In this document: positions 24,427 through 33,433 of the stretch, piece by piece
How positions within the stretch are numbered: position 1 is the stretch's first letter
Layout: the number at the start of each line of letters is the position of its first letter
Source of the DNA: Komagataeibacter melaceti
GTDB lineage: Bacteria; Pseudomonadota; Alphaproteobacteria; Acetobacterales; Acetobacteraceae
Length of the DNA: 64,000 bases
Assembly (NCBI RefSeq): GCF_003403295.1
Contig: NZ_QUWV01000039.1
Span: 1 to 64,000 of the forward strand
Reading direction: 5' to 3'
Program-made: the position numbers and the translations under genes
The notes under the pieces: model-generated
The model's input: the letters and a program-made list of their open reading frames with translations, nothing else
What the model was told of the DNA's origin: nothing
Databases searched by the model: none

Positions 24427-26005
24427 ACCCACCAACCCGCCCGGCATGGCGCCGGGCACGCCGCCCATCCTGCAGTTGCGCGGCATTGCCAAGCTCTTTC
24501 CCGGCGTCGTTGCCAACAAGGATGTGGACCTGGATGTCTGGCCGGGGGAAATCCATGCCCTGCTGGGTGAGAACGGGGCAGGCAAGTCCACGCTGATGAA
24601 TGTCGTGACCGGCATCTACCAGCCGGAAGAAGGCGAGATCATCCTTGATGGCTACGGCCAGAGCTTTGCCTCCCCACAGGATGCGATCCGCGCGGGCATC
24701 GGCATGGTGCATCAACATTTCAAGCTGGTGGAAGCCTTTACGGTGGCCGAAAACATCCATCTGGGCTGGGACGAAGCGCCCCGTATCGCCTCCCCCGCCG
24801 TAATGGAAGCCCGCACGCGCGAGATTTCGGAACGCTTCGGCTTTCCCGTCCGGCCCGATGCGCGGGTGTGCGACCTTTCGGCCGGTGAGCAGCAGCGTGT
24901 CGAGATCCTGCGCGTTCTGGCGCGCAAGGCCCGCCTGCTGATCATGGACGAACCCACCGCCGTCCTGACACCGGAGGAGACGCAGGAGCTCTTCCGCGCG
25001 CTGCGGGCGTTCCGCGCGCAGGGCAACGCCGTCATCATCATCAGCCACAAGCTGGACGAGGTGATGGAGATTTCCGACCGGGTGAGCATCCTGCGCCGCG
25101 GGCGCAAGGTCGGCACGTTCAACACGGCGGAGTGCAATCCCTCCATGCTGGCGGCGACCATGGTGGGCCGCGACATTGTCCGGCGCAACATGCGCGCCCG
25201 GCCCGAGGGAGCGGCCCCCATCGCCACGACACCGATCATGCAGTTGCGCAACGTAAGCGTGTGCGATGACCGGGGCGTGGATACGCTGCGCGATGTCAGT
25301 CTGGACCTGTATGGCGGCGAGATTCTGGGCATTGCGGGCGTTGCCGGCAATGGACAGCGCGAACTGACCCATGTGCTGACCGGCCTCATGGCCCGCACAT
25401 CGGGCGAGATCCTGCTGGATGGCAAGCCGGTTGCCCATGCCGACCCCGCACTGTTCGCCTCGGCCGGTGTCGGCCACATACCCGAGGACCGGCTGCGCAG
25501 CGCGCTTGCGCCCTCGCTGTCCATCACGTCCAACATGGCGCTGCGTGAATACGTCCATCCCCCCATCGGGCGGCACGGGCTGTATGACGCCGCCGCTGCC
25601 AGCGCGCTGGCTGGCGAGATCGCGGAGCTGGCGCAGGTCAACATTCCCGATTTCGCCATGCCGGTGCGCAACCTGTCGGGCGGGAACCAGCAGCGCCTGG
25701 TGGCCCGGCGCGAAATCCGCATTGCCAGCCGGGTGCTGGTCGCGGCCTACCCCGCGCGCGGGCTGGATATCGGGGCCATCGCCACCATGCTGGGCTACCT
25801 GACCGACCTGCGTGACCAGGGGGTGGCCGTCGTCTTCATCTCGGAGGACCTGGAAGACCTGCTGAATGTATCGGACCGGATCGGGGTCATGTTCCATGGC
25901 CGCCTCATGTCCGTCATCGAGGCCGAAGGGGCCGACATCGCCACCATTGGCATGCTTATGGGGGGGCGCGAGCCGACCGACATGCAACCAGGAGCAGCAC
26001 AGTAA
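24419..26005 (+). CDS. BMP-type ABC importer, duplicated ATP-binding protein
   Basis: The protein carries two ABC domains in tandem, as in NupA/YufO and RbsA-like ATPases. The first has Walker A GENGAGKST (residues 50-58) and signature LSAGEQQRVEIL. The second has a degenerate Walker A (GVAGNGQRE) and signature LSGGNQQRLVARRE, the usual asymmetry of this class. I choose the TTG at 24419 as start, because GGAG lies nine bases upstream and it overlaps the binding-protein stop by eight bases. An ATG at 24371 would overlap by 56 bases, and an ATG at 24446 is also possible. The permeases follow directly. Confidence 0.88.
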   Translation: MNKPTNPPGMAPGTPPILQLRGIAKLFPGVVANKDVDLDVWPGEIHALLGENGAGKSTLMNVVTGIYQPEEGEIILDGYGQSFASPQDAIRAGIGMVHQHFKLVEAFTVAENIHLGWDEAPRIASPAVMEARTREISERFGFPVRPDARVCDLSAGEQQRVEILRVLARKARLLIMDEPTAVLTPEETQELFRALRAFRAQGNAVIIISHKLDEVMEISDRVSILRRGRKVGTFNTAECNPSMLAATMVGRDIVRRNMRARPEGAAPIATTPIMQLRNVSVCDDRGVDTLRDVSLDLYGGEILGIAGVAGNGQRELTHVLTGLMARTSGEILLDGKPVAHADPALFASAGVGHIPEDRLRSALAPSLSITSNMALREYVHPPIGRHGLYDAAAASALAGEIAELAQVNIPDFAMPVRNLSGGNQQRLVARREIRIASRVLVAAYPARGLDIGAIATMLGYLTDLRDQGVAVVFISEDLEDLLNVSDRIGVMFHGRLMSVIEAEGADIATIGMLMGGREPTDMQPGAAQ

Positions 26006-27069
26006 TGGCCACACGTGCATTCCAGCGCCTGCCGACAGCGCCCGCGGGGCGGATTCTCACCCTTCGGCTTGTGGCGATCATCGTGTCACTGTTCATCATC
26101 GCCGGGGTGCTGGCGCTGGCCGGGCACAGCCCGCTCATGCTGGCGCAACTGATCGTGCATTCAACACTCGGCTCACGCTTCGGGCTGGAGGACCTGGCCC
26201 TGTTCATGTGCCCGCTGCTGCTGACCGGTGCGGCCGTGACCGTGTGCGGCACGATCGGGCTGTGGAATATCGGTGCGGAAGGCCAGTTCTATGCTGGCGC
26301 CATCGCCGCGACCGGGGTGGCGCTGGGCCTGCATGGCCCGACGCTTGTCATCCTGCCGCTCATGACCATTGCGGGCATCCTTGGCGGCATGGCGTGGATT
26401 GCGGTGCCAACGCTGGCCCGCGCCTATGCCGGGGTGAACGAGATCATCACCACGCTCCTGCTCAACTTCATCGCATCGCTGCTGACATATTACCTGACCA
26501 CCGGCCCGTGGCGGGACCGGATCAGCGGGGCGCAGGTCTCCACGCAGCGGATATCGGTTTCCATCCCTGAAATGTGGGGCATCGTGCACTGGGGCTTCCC
26601 GGTGGCCATTCTTATCGTGATCGGGCTGGCGCTAATGCTGTCGCGCACCCGGTGGGGGTATGAAATCCGCATTGGCGGGGCCAACCCGGAAGCCGCGCGC
26701 TATGCCGGGATTCCGGTGCGGCTGCGCATCATTTCCGTCATGCTGCTTTCCGGCGGGCTGGCGGGGCTGGCCGGAATGTTCGAGGTGGCAGGCACGGTCC
26801 ACCGCCTGCAGGGCGGCATGGCCAATAATTTCGGTTACCTGGGCATTGTAGTGGCAGTGCTGGCGCGGGGGTCGTGCCTGAACGTGATCCCGGCAGCACT
26901 GCTCATGGCGCTCATACTTGATTCCGGCATTGTCATGCAGACGCAGCAGCTTTCGGCTTCGGTCATCCTGGCCATTACCGGACTGATCCTGTTCATGATC
27001 GCAATCGGGGATGAACTGGCCCATTACCGGCCTGTGGCCAAGGTGGCGGCGGGAGGGAAAACATCATGA
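26005..27069 (+). CDS. BMP-type ABC importer permease, first subunit
   Basis: This is an inner-membrane permease of the BPD_transp_2 family (NupP/YufP-like), about nine to ten hydrophobic helices in 354 residues. A characteristic GLWNIGAEGQFYAGA segment is near residue 87, and the conserved cytoplasmic loop reads IRIGGANPEAARYAGI. It overlaps the ATPase stop by one base (TAATG) and the second permease by four bases. The heterodimer with the next gene would form the channel. Confidence 0.88.
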   Translation: MATRAFQRLPTAPAGRILTLRLVAIIVSLFIIAGVLALAGHSPLMLAQLIVHSTLGSRFGLEDLALFMCPLLLTGAAVTVCGTIGLWNIGAEGQFYAGAIAATGVALGLHGPTLVILPLMTIAGILGGMAWIAVPTLARAYAGVNEIITTLLLNFIASLLTYYLTTGPWRDRISGAQVSTQRISVSIPEMWGIVHWGFPVAILIVIGLALMLSRTRWGYEIRIGGANPEAARYAGIPVRLRIISVMLLSGGLAGLAGMFEVAGTVHRLQGGMANNFGYLGIVVAVLARGSCLNVIPAALLMALILDSGIVMQTQQLSASVILAITGLILFMIAIGDELAHYRPVAKVAAGGKTS

Positions 27070-28004
27070 TCGTATTGCTGACAGGCATGCTGGCCACCGC
27101 CGTACTGGCCGGTGGCGTACTCGCCCTCGCCGCGCTGGGCGAGGTGCTGGCCGAACGGGTGGGCGTGACCAACCTGGGTGTTGAAGGGCTGATGGCGCTG
27201 GGCGCGGTCACGGCGGTCATTACCGTATTTTCCGTCCATTCCCCATGGCTCGGGCTGCTGGCCGCCATCACCGTGGGGGCGCTGGGGGGCATGGTCTTCG
27301 CCTTTGGCGCCGTGGTGATGCGGGCCAACCAGGTGCTGTGCGGGCTGGCGACCACTTTCATGGGGCTGGGGCTGTCCACTGCGCTGGGGCACAACTATGC
27401 AGGGCAGCCGGTGGATGCGATCTTCGGGCATGTCAACATCCCGCTGCTTTCCGCCATTCCGGTCATTGGCCCTGCCCTGTTTGGCCAGAATATCCTGATC
27501 ATACCGATATACGTGCTGCTGCCGCTGCTGGTGCATTTCGTCATGTTCCGCACGCGCCACGGCCTGAACATGCGCGCGGTGGGGGAAAACCCGGCTGCGG
27601 CGGATGCGGCGGGCATACCGGTCATGGCCATGCGGTTCTGGTACGTCACCCTTGGCGGGGCATTCGCGGGCATGGCGGGTGGTTACCTGACGCTGACCTA
27701 TGTGCCGGTATGGTCCGAGGGCATGGTGGCGGGGCGTGGCTGGATCGCGCTGGCGCTGGTCATCTTCGCGGGGTACAGGCCGATTATCGTTACACTTTCC
27801 GCGCTGCTGTTCGGGCTGGTGACGGCACTGTCCTTTGTCGGGCAGGCGCATAACTGGCCGATTGACCCGGCCTTCCTGAACATGCTGCCCTATCTGGGCA
27901 CGATGGCCTTCATTATCGTGCCCGTGGTGGTCTGGCACCGCATGCGGCGCATCATGGCGGCACCGGCCGCCCTGGCACAGCCGTACTATCGCGACGTGCG
28001 CTGA
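27066..28004 (+). CDS. BMP-type ABC importer permease, second subunit
   Basis: This is the partner permease of the BPD_transp_2 family (NupQ/YufQ-like), 312 residues and mostly hydrophobic helices. It carries the NLGVEGLMALGA segment near residue 38 and the cytoplasmic loop RAVGENPAAADAAGI. It overlaps the first permease by ATGA. It completes a full importer of binding protein, ATPase and two permeases in four contiguous genes. A purine-nucleoside substrate is the default inference for this family; the gpt purine-salvage gene lies 5.4 kb away. Confidence 0.88.
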   Translation: MIVLLTGMLATAVLAGGVLALAALGEVLAERVGVTNLGVEGLMALGAVTAVITVFSVHSPWLGLLAAITVGALGGMVFAFGAVVMRANQVLCGLATTFMGLGLSTALGHNYAGQPVDAIFGHVNIPLLSAIPVIGPALFGQNILIIPIYVLLPLLVHFVMFRTRHGLNMRAVGENPAAADAAGIPVMAMRFWYVTLGGAFAGMAGGYLTLTYVPVWSEGMVAGRGWIALALVIFAGYRPIIVTLSALLFGLVTALSFVGQAHNWPIDPAFLNMLPYLGTMAFIIVPVVVWHRMRRIMAAPAALAQPYYRDVR

Positions 28005-28023
28005 TCCCTGCCCATAACCTGCG

Positions 28024-29109
28024 TCACGGCCCTGCAACCGGGGCGTGATGCAGGATATCGGCTGAAACATGGCGCGCATAACCTGCTGAATCGAGGCTGT
28101 CCGGAAATAGGCCCAGCAGCTTCAGTTCATCCACATAGCGTGCGATCTGGGTTTTCAGCTCATTGCCCACCGGGGCTATGCCCAGCACTTCATGGCCCAT
28201 CATCTGCAGGATCTCATCCTGCCCCATGCCCGCAACCCGGCCATCCAGCAGGGTTGCGGCCTCGGGCATATGCGCGGGCAGCCAGCGGGCCGCATCACGC
28301 AGCGCAAGCACTAGCGCCACGGCGGCCGATGGCGTCTGTTGCAGGACATCCGTTGATATGCCGAGCGCGAGATTGGTACGGCGCGCATACAGGCCGCTCA
28401 CGCTATTGACCAGTTCAACCAGCCCCAGCGCCGGGTTGCGCAATAACTGCCACGCCAGCGGGTCATGCAGCGCCACGGCATCGACACTTCCGGCCAGCAG
28501 GGCATCATCAATCTGGTCCGGTGGCAGGATGACCCAGTTTGGGGCAGTTTCCGGGTTCAGGCCCTTGCGCCGCAGGATAACGGAAAAGAACAGGCGATCG
28601 GCCATATCGGCATTGAGCACGGCAATACGGTGGCCAACGAGGTCCTCGATCTTGGCGATCCGGAGCCGCCGCCGCACCAGCAGGCGGAACGTGCCCGCCT
28701 GCAACCCCATGACCAGCCGGGCCGGCAGGTTCGCATTTGCCTGAAAAGCCTGCAACCATGACAGCACGGGCGCCACCGCCGCCATGCACCGCCCGGCCTG
28801 GATATCAGCAATGGCGTCACGGCCTGTCAGCACCCCTTCGCGCAGATGCACGTCCAGCCGGTACTGTGAGAAAAAATCCTGCCTCAGCGCAACATTGTAC
28901 AGGATGGACGTTCCCGCATATGGCCATGACAGCGTCAGGTCATGGGGTTCGCCATCCAGCAGGGCGTCATCACGCTGGCTGATACGGGCCTGCTGGCGGC
29001 TTTGCAGCCATTGCGCGCCCACCACCGCCCCCCCTGCGGCAGCCAGTAGCGACATAACCACACGACGGCGCGGGAGTGGTGGCTTCCCGTCCCGGTTATC
29101 TTGCATCAT
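28024..29109 (-). CDS. NMT1/SsuA-like periplasmic substrate-binding protein, orphan
   Basis: The 361-residue protein resembles the periplasmic NMT1/THI5/SsuA-type binding proteins that serve nitrate, taurine/sulfonate and pyrimidine-precursor importers. The N-terminus has three arginines (residues 14-16) followed by a hydrophobic segment, which could be a Tat or Sec signal or an uncleaved anchor. The next part, LTLSWPYAGTSILYNVALRQ, is the ligand-binding start of this fold, and ALLAGSVDAVALHDP is another family-typical segment. No ATPase or permease of this class is beside it. The stop lies 19 bases from the end of the convergent importer operon. Ligand unknown. Confidence 0.7.
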   Translation of the reverse strand: MMQDNRDGKPPLPRRRVVMSLLAAAGGAVVGAQWLQSRQQARISQRDDALLDGEPHDLTLSWPYAGTSILYNVALRQDFFSQYRLDVHLREGVLTGRDAIADIQAGRCMAAVAPVLSWLQAFQANANLPARLVMGLQAGTFRLLVRRRLRIAKIEDLVGHRIAVLNADMADRLFFSVILRRKGLNPETAPNWVILPPDQIDDALLAGSVDAVALHDPLAWQLLRNPALGLVELVNSVSGLYARRTNLALGISTDVLQQTPSAAVALVLALRDAARWLPAHMPEAATLLDGRVAGMGQDEILQMMGHEVLGIAPVGNELKTQIARYVDELKLLGLFPDSLDSAGYARHVSADILHHAPVAGP

Positions 29110-29175
29110 TGGCTGCCGTTTCTCCTGCCATGCGAGGGTGTTACCGTTCTTTTACCCGGTATGGCCTCCCTTATT

Positions 29176-29204
29176 CCCCTTTTTGAAAAAAAGTTCAAAA
29201 GGGG
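29176..29204. repeat. AT/GC-biased inverted repeat upstream of tRNA-Asn
   Basis: The arms CCCCTTTT(T)GAA and TTCAAAAGGGG flank a short A-rich loop. There is no T tract on either side that would make a clear intrinsic terminator. It may be a small intergenic repeat element or part of the tRNA leader. I see no second copy in this window. Confidence 0.35.
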
Positions 29205-29250
29205 GGTTTACGCCTCCCCATCTGTGTGGCTATAAGCTGCTCAACGCTGA

Positions 29251-29326
29251 TCCCGAATAGCTCAGTTGGTAGAGCAAGCGACTGTTAATCGCTGGGTCGT
29301 AGGTTCGAGTCCTACTTCGGGAGCCA
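29251..29326 (+). tRNA. tRNA-Asn (anticodon GTT)
   Basis: The acceptor arms TCCCGAA and TTCGGGA pair fully. The D arm contains AGCTCAGTTGGTAGAGC, the anticodon loop is CTGTTAA with GTT at 29284-29286, and the T arm is GTAGGTTCGAGTCCTAC. The CCA end is encoded. The length is 76 bases. Confidence 0.97.
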
Positions 29327-29484
29327 CCTTTCCTTAAAATAAAATACGCGGATAATGGGCCTGATTTCAGGGCTTTACCTGAATATGGAACGGCGCTTTC
29401 GCGTCTGCGCACAGCTTTGGTCCGGCAGGGAACCTGCCCGCGTTTCTGTGCTCCATTGATCAGCTGCAATCAGCCTATGATCCG

Positions 29485-30009
29485 CTAACGGAAATCCGCC
29501 CTGAATTTCGTGACTGCGGCCTGTGCGCAGGCTTCGTCCTTCTCGCCTCCGGGCGCGCCGGATACGCCAATGCCGCCCAGCACCACATTATCCGATACGC
29601 GGCGCAACGTGACCCCACCGGGCACGAACAGCACCTCCGGAATGGTGTTGAGCGCGCCATTGGCCGGGCCGGTCACCTTGGCGGCGATCAGTTCGCTGGT
29701 TGTATTCATGTTGAAAGCCAGCCCGTAGGAATAGGCCGTATAGGCCTTGCGGTACGAAACCGACAGGGACTGGAGCGGCACGCTGTCCCCCTTGATCACG
29801 GCCTGCTGGTGGCCGGTCGTATCCACAACCGTCGCGGTTACGGAATAGCCCTGCGCCGCGCAGGCCCGCACGGCTTCGGACGCCAGATGTTCAGCCGTGG
29901 ACCAGTCCAGCTTGGCGGTCGTGACGATATGGCTCTGGGCATGGGCGTGACTACCTGCCACCAGTCCCGCAAGGATAATGGCATTGCGCAATACGTGACG
30001 TGGGGACAT
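29485..30009 (-). CDS. Secreted GlcG/HbpS-like (heme-binding family) protein
   Basis: With the ATG at 30009 the 174-residue protein has a clear Sec signal peptide ending HAHAQ around residue 24. An upstream in-frame start at 30051 would put 14 extra residues before it. The mature part belongs to the GlcG/HbpS family, whose characterised members bind heme or corrinoid. The stretches TVVDTTGHQQAVIKGD and VLGGIGVSGAPGGEKDEACA match the family's beginning and end. The true ligand cannot be told from sequence. It stands alone between tRNA-Asn and the divergent antiporter gene. Confidence 0.75.
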   Translation of the reverse strand: MSPRHVLRNAIILAGLVAGSHAHAQSHIVTTAKLDWSTAEHLASEAVRACAAQGYSVTATVVDTTGHQQAVIKGDSVPLQSLSVSYRKAYTAYSYGLAFNMNTTSELIAAKVTGPANGALNTIPEVLFVPGGVTLRRVSDNVVLGGIGVSGAPGGEKDEACAQAAVTKFRADFR

Positions 30010-30051
30010 CTCGGGCCATTCCCTGCTGTGGCAGCCCATGATGCGCAACAC

Positions 30052-30376
30052 CCCGGGCCGGGCGCAATCACAAACAGACGTTCTATCCTGTTCCGCCGAT
30101 CACGATCATGAATGAGGGGGCGGCCCGTCCTGACCGGATGCAACCATTACGCTCGCCATATCCATGGAACCGCACCCGGCATCCACTACACGTCAGAAAA
30201 ATGGGCAAATAAGGCCTGACCGGGTGCAAAACCCGGCCTGAAAACCGGCGTTACAGACTTTTCCCGCTATATGAACCCCACCCATGCCTGGTGGTAAATG
30301 GCGGGAAGAAACAGCCGTAATAAATCCAGATTATGCCATATATTGCATACTTTCAGAAACTTAACAAAATAAAATT
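30052..30376. other. Intergenic region between the divergent glcG-like and antiporter genes
   Basis: This stretch holds no credible gene on either strand. It becomes markedly AT-rich from about 30320, unlike the surrounding coding DNA, and should carry the promoters of both divergent genes. A short GGCCTGA ... CCGGCCTGAA repetition around 30210-30245 is visible but has no clear role. Confidence 0.5.
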
Positions 30377-30406
30377 TTGCACTCAGGTTTTTATATATCA
30401 TATATG
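30377..30406 (+). promoter_or_regulatory. Candidate promoter of the antiporter gene
   Basis: TTGCAC at 30377-30382 could be a -35 element, with TATATG at 30401-30406 as a -10 element after 18 bases. A second -10-like TATAAA sits at 30412-30417. The AT-rich setting is unusual for this genome. The match is by eye only. Confidence 0.3.
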
Positions 30407-30434
30407 TCCGGTATAAATAAGGAAGGAGTGCAAT

Positions 30435-31658
30435 TTGTCAGACATTACGGCGCTTGTTCTTGATATTGGCCTGTTTGTTATTTTCCCATGGGGATTATGG
30501 CGGCTGTTACATCGGACGGTTCCCATCGTCGTCCTGCCTATCCTGCTGGGGATCATACTGGCTGTCATGCACGCGCCGGTGCAGCAACTGGGTATCCCTT
30601 CCGTCCTGGGCAACAATATCGGGTGGCTGGCCGTTCTGGTGCTGGCCTTCACTGCCGGGCTGGAAATGTGGCAGGACCCCGATGTCCACCCATCCGCACA
30701 TGTCATTCCCCCGCCCTCACTGGGCCGCCTGCTGGGTGGCGCGCTGGTCGCACTGGGCGGCCCGTTCGTGATCGGGTCGGTTTTTGTCTATTATTTTCTC
30801 CTGCCGCTCCATGGCTGGCAGCCCCCGCATGTGTCTCCGCTGATCGGGGCCATGTCCATCGGGCTGTGCATCGCCGTCAGCGCCCTGCCCGTGCTGATCG
30901 GGATCGTGCGCGAACTGGACCCGGTCCAGCGTTCCATCGGGCAGCTTGCGCTCAAGCTGGCCGTGGTGGATGACGCGGCCCTGTGGATCGGGCTGGTCAC
31001 GCTGCAGTTCATGGCGCGCGGGCCTGCCGCGCTGCATGGGTGGACCGGGCTGGAATTCGTGGCCGTCGCACTTCTGGTGGCGCTGGCCATAGTCAGCAAC
31101 TGGGCCACCCGCAACATGCCCAATCCCCCCACATGGGGCATATGGGCAGCGGTGCCGATCTATCTGGCCGCGGGTTCATGGGCCAGCATGCAGCTTGGGC
31201 TGCATGAACTGATCGGGGCATATTTTGCCGGTGCGCTCATGCCGCCACGGTGGGTGGCGCGCCTGCCGGTGGAACGGGTCGGGACGTTCTCGCTCATCTG
31301 GCTGGCGCCGATGTTCTTTGGCCATAGCGGGCTGCACATCAATGGCGATGCACTGACATGGCCCTCGGTCACGGCATCGCTGCTGCTGGTCGTCATTTCC
31401 GTGCTGGCCAAGATGGGATCGGTCTATATCTTCCCGCCCGCGCCAAACCTGTCACGGCGGCAGGCGCTTGGCATGGGCGCGCTGCTGCAATGCAAGGGGC
31501 TTATGGAAATCGTGGCCGCCACCATCCTGCATGCACAGGGCATGCTGTCGGATTTCGCCTTTGCCTCGCTCATGGTTCTGGCGGTCGCCTCCACAACCCT
31601 GACCGGCCCGCTTTTCCACCTGTTTGCACCCCGCACAGGCGGGGACAATACGCCCTGA
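30435..31658 (+). CDS. Cation:proton antiporter-like membrane protein (CPA superfamily, TTG start)
   Basis: The 407-residue protein has about eleven to twelve hydrophobic helices and resembles the Na+/H+ exchanger (Kef-type) fold. It has a central VVDDAALW segment near residue 178, where the family carries transport-linked acidic residues, and the helical segment LHELIGAYFAGAL. There is no TrkA-N regulatory domain, so it is a short membrane-only form. The start is a TTG at 30435, with AAGGAG six bases upstream; there is no good ATG. Ion specificity is unknown. Confidence 0.78.
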   Translation: MSDITALVLDIGLFVIFPWGLWRLLHRTVPIVVLPILLGIILAVMHAPVQQLGIPSVLGNNIGWLAVLVLAFTAGLEMWQDPDVHPSAHVIPPPSLGRLLGGALVALGGPFVIGSVFVYYFLLPLHGWQPPHVSPLIGAMSIGLCIAVSALPVLIGIVRELDPVQRSIGQLALKLAVVDDAALWIGLVTLQFMARGPAALHGWTGLEFVAVALLVALAIVSNWATRNMPNPPTWGIWAAVPIYLAAGSWASMQLGLHELIGAYFAGALMPPRWVARLPVERVGTFSLIWLAPMFFGHSGLHINGDALTWPSVTASLLLVVISVLAKMGSVYIFPPAPNLSRRQALGMGALLQCKGLMEIVAATILHAQGMLSDFAFASLMVLAVASTTLTGPLFHLFAPRTGGDNTP

Positions 31659-31691
31659 AAACCATGCGCCGCATCCGGGCGGCGGGAAGCC

Positions 31692-32960
31692 TTAATCCGG
31701 CGTTATGTCATCCAGCCGGTCCAGCCGCCATAAGGCGGGGAACATCCGTATCCACAGGGCCGTAACAACCAGCGTGCCGACACCACCCAGCGCCACGGAC
31801 CCGACCGGCCCGACCAGACTGGCCAGCATCCCGCTTTCAAACTCGCCAAGCTGGTTGGAGGAGCCAAGGAACAGCATGTTCACGGCAGAAACCCGCCCCC
31901 GCATGCTGTCGGGCGTGCGCAGTTGCACCAATGCCCCCCGCACCACCACGCTGACCACATCCGCCGCCCCCAGCACAGCCAGCGCGATGATGGAAACCGC
32001 CATGGAGCGCGACAGGGCAAAGATGACGGTCGCCACCCCGAATATGGCCACCGCCGCGAACATGCGCGGCCCCGCCCGATGGTTGAGCGGCCGCCACACC
32101 AGCAGGAGCGAACACAGCACCGCCCCCACGGCTGGCGCGGCCCGCAGCAGGCCCAGCCCCAGCGGGCCGGCATGCAGGATGTCACTGGCATAGACCGGCA
32201 ACATGGCGGTCGCCCCACCCAGCAGCACCGCGAACAGGTCCAGCGAGATCGCGCCCAGCATGTCGGGCCGTGCGCGCATGAAATGCATGACCTCGATAAA
32301 GGCGGCGCGTGAAAGCGGTGCACGCGCACGCGGCGTAAAGGCCAGCCGGATGCGCAGCGTGCCGATGCATGCGCACGTAAAACCAATGGCGCAGACAAGA
32401 TAGCACACCCCGGCCCCCGCCCCGTACAGCAGGCCGCCCACTGATGGCCCGGTCACCGCCGCTGCCTGAAACAGTGAAGATGAAACCGCCGCCGCACGTG
32501 GGAACACATGGGTGGGCACCAGTACGGGCAGGAATGTCTGCTGGCATGGCATCTCGAACGCACGCGCCGCACCGAATATGATGACCATGGCGTAGATCAT
32601 CCATGGCGTTGTCCAGCCCCCCAGCGCACTGATGGCCATGAGCAGCGCCGCAACCGCCTCGATACACTGGCACGTCACCACAATGGCCTGCCGGTTGAAG
32701 TGATCCGCCGCATGGCCTGCGGGCAGCAGCAGCCCGGCCATGGGCAGGAACTGCGCCAGCCCCACCAGCGCCAGCGCCGTCGTGCTGTGGGTCAGCGCAT
32801 AGATCTGCCACCCCACCGCCACCGCCTGCACACAGGCGGAAAAGGACGAAGCCGTACGCGCGGCCAGGAACGCCACCAGCCCCGGATTATGGCGAAAGGA
32901 TGCGGGGCGCAGGGGTGGTTCGCCCCCGGTGCGGGCCGGGGTTGTGGAAGCTGAAGGCAT
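31692..32960 (-). CDS. MFS exporter (EntS-like subfamily)
   Basis: The protein has 422 residues and twelve predicted hydrophobic helices, with the pattern of the MFS_3 (EntS-like) group: an N-terminal FLAARTASSFSACVQAVAVG helix, a QFLPMAGLLLPAGHAADHF loop between helices 2 and 3, and a VVVRGALVQLRTP loop with SMRGRVSAVN after helix 10. Characterised relatives export siderophores or drugs. No siderophore gene is near, so the substrate is unknown. It converges on the antiporter gene and diverges from csaA. Confidence 0.82.
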   Translation of the reverse strand: MPSASTTPARTGGEPPLRPASFRHNPGLVAFLAARTASSFSACVQAVAVGWQIYALTHSTTALALVGLAQFLPMAGLLLPAGHAADHFNRQAIVVTCQCIEAVAALLMAISALGGWTTPWMIYAMVIIFGAARAFEMPCQQTFLPVLVPTHVFPRAAAVSSSLFQAAAVTGPSVGGLLYGAGAGVCYLVCAIGFTCACIGTLRIRLAFTPRARAPLSRAAFIEVMHFMRARPDMLGAISLDLFAVLLGGATAMLPVYASDILHAGPLGLGLLRAAPAVGAVLCSLLLVWRPLNHRAGPRMFAAVAIFGVATVIFALSRSMAVSIIALAVLGAADVVSVVVRGALVQLRTPDSMRGRVSAVNMLFLGSSNQLGEFESGMLASLVGPVGSVALGGVGTLVVTALWIRMFPALWRLDRLDDITPD

Positions 32961-33067
32961 GATGGCCGCACCCTAGCAGCAGCCATGGCGATTTTCCTAC
33001 GCTTACCCGCGTAAAAAGTATGTTCGCCCGTTTGCAAATCCGCCCCAACACAGGCAAAAGCTCTTCC

Positions 33068-33433
33068 ATGACAGACCCCGCAAAGCATGCCACTGCCTCC
33101 ACCCCGCAAGGGGACGCACGTGACTGGCTCGATATTCGTGCCGGTACGGTCGTGGCGGCACGGCCTGTGCCCGAGGCCCGGCAGCATGCCTTCTGGCTGA
33201 CCATTGATTTCGGCCCCCATATCGGGACCCGACATTCGGTGGTGCAGGTCAGTCGTCGCTATGACCCTGCCCGGCTGACCGGCCGCCAGGTCTGCGCGGT
33301 TATCAACATCCCGCCCCGGCAGGTCGGAACCTTCCGCAGTGAAGTGCTGACGCTGGGCATGCCCGACAGTAATGGAGAAGCCATCCTGATCCGCCCGGAT
33401 GGCCGCGTTCCCGATGGAGGAAAACTTTTCTGA
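33068..33433 (+). CDS. csaA: CsaA-like tRNA-binding domain protein
   Basis: The 121-residue protein is a single tRNA-binding (OB-fold) domain of the CsaA type, regarded as a secretion-related chaperone or structure-specific RNA binder. Landmarks are the DIRAGTVVAARPVPEARQ segment, RHSVVQVSRRYDP and the terminal GMPDSNGEAILIRPDG. I start at the ATG at 33068, where the conserved region is preceded by a short polar leader; an upstream in-frame start at 33020 would add 16 residues. It overlaps gpt by one base (TGATG), so the two are probably co-translated. Confidence 0.85.
   Translation: MTDPAKHATASTPQGDARDWLDIRAGTVVAARPVPEARQHAFWLTIDFGPHIGTRHSVVQVSRRYDPARLTGRQVCAVINIPPRQVGTFRSEVLTLGMPDSNGEAILIRPDGRVPDGGKLF

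Noticed and set aside
24359-26020. A 553-codon minus-strand frame over the importer ATPase gene
   Set aside because: It is the antisense shadow of the duplicated ABC ATPase, which has both sets of nucleotide-binding motifs.
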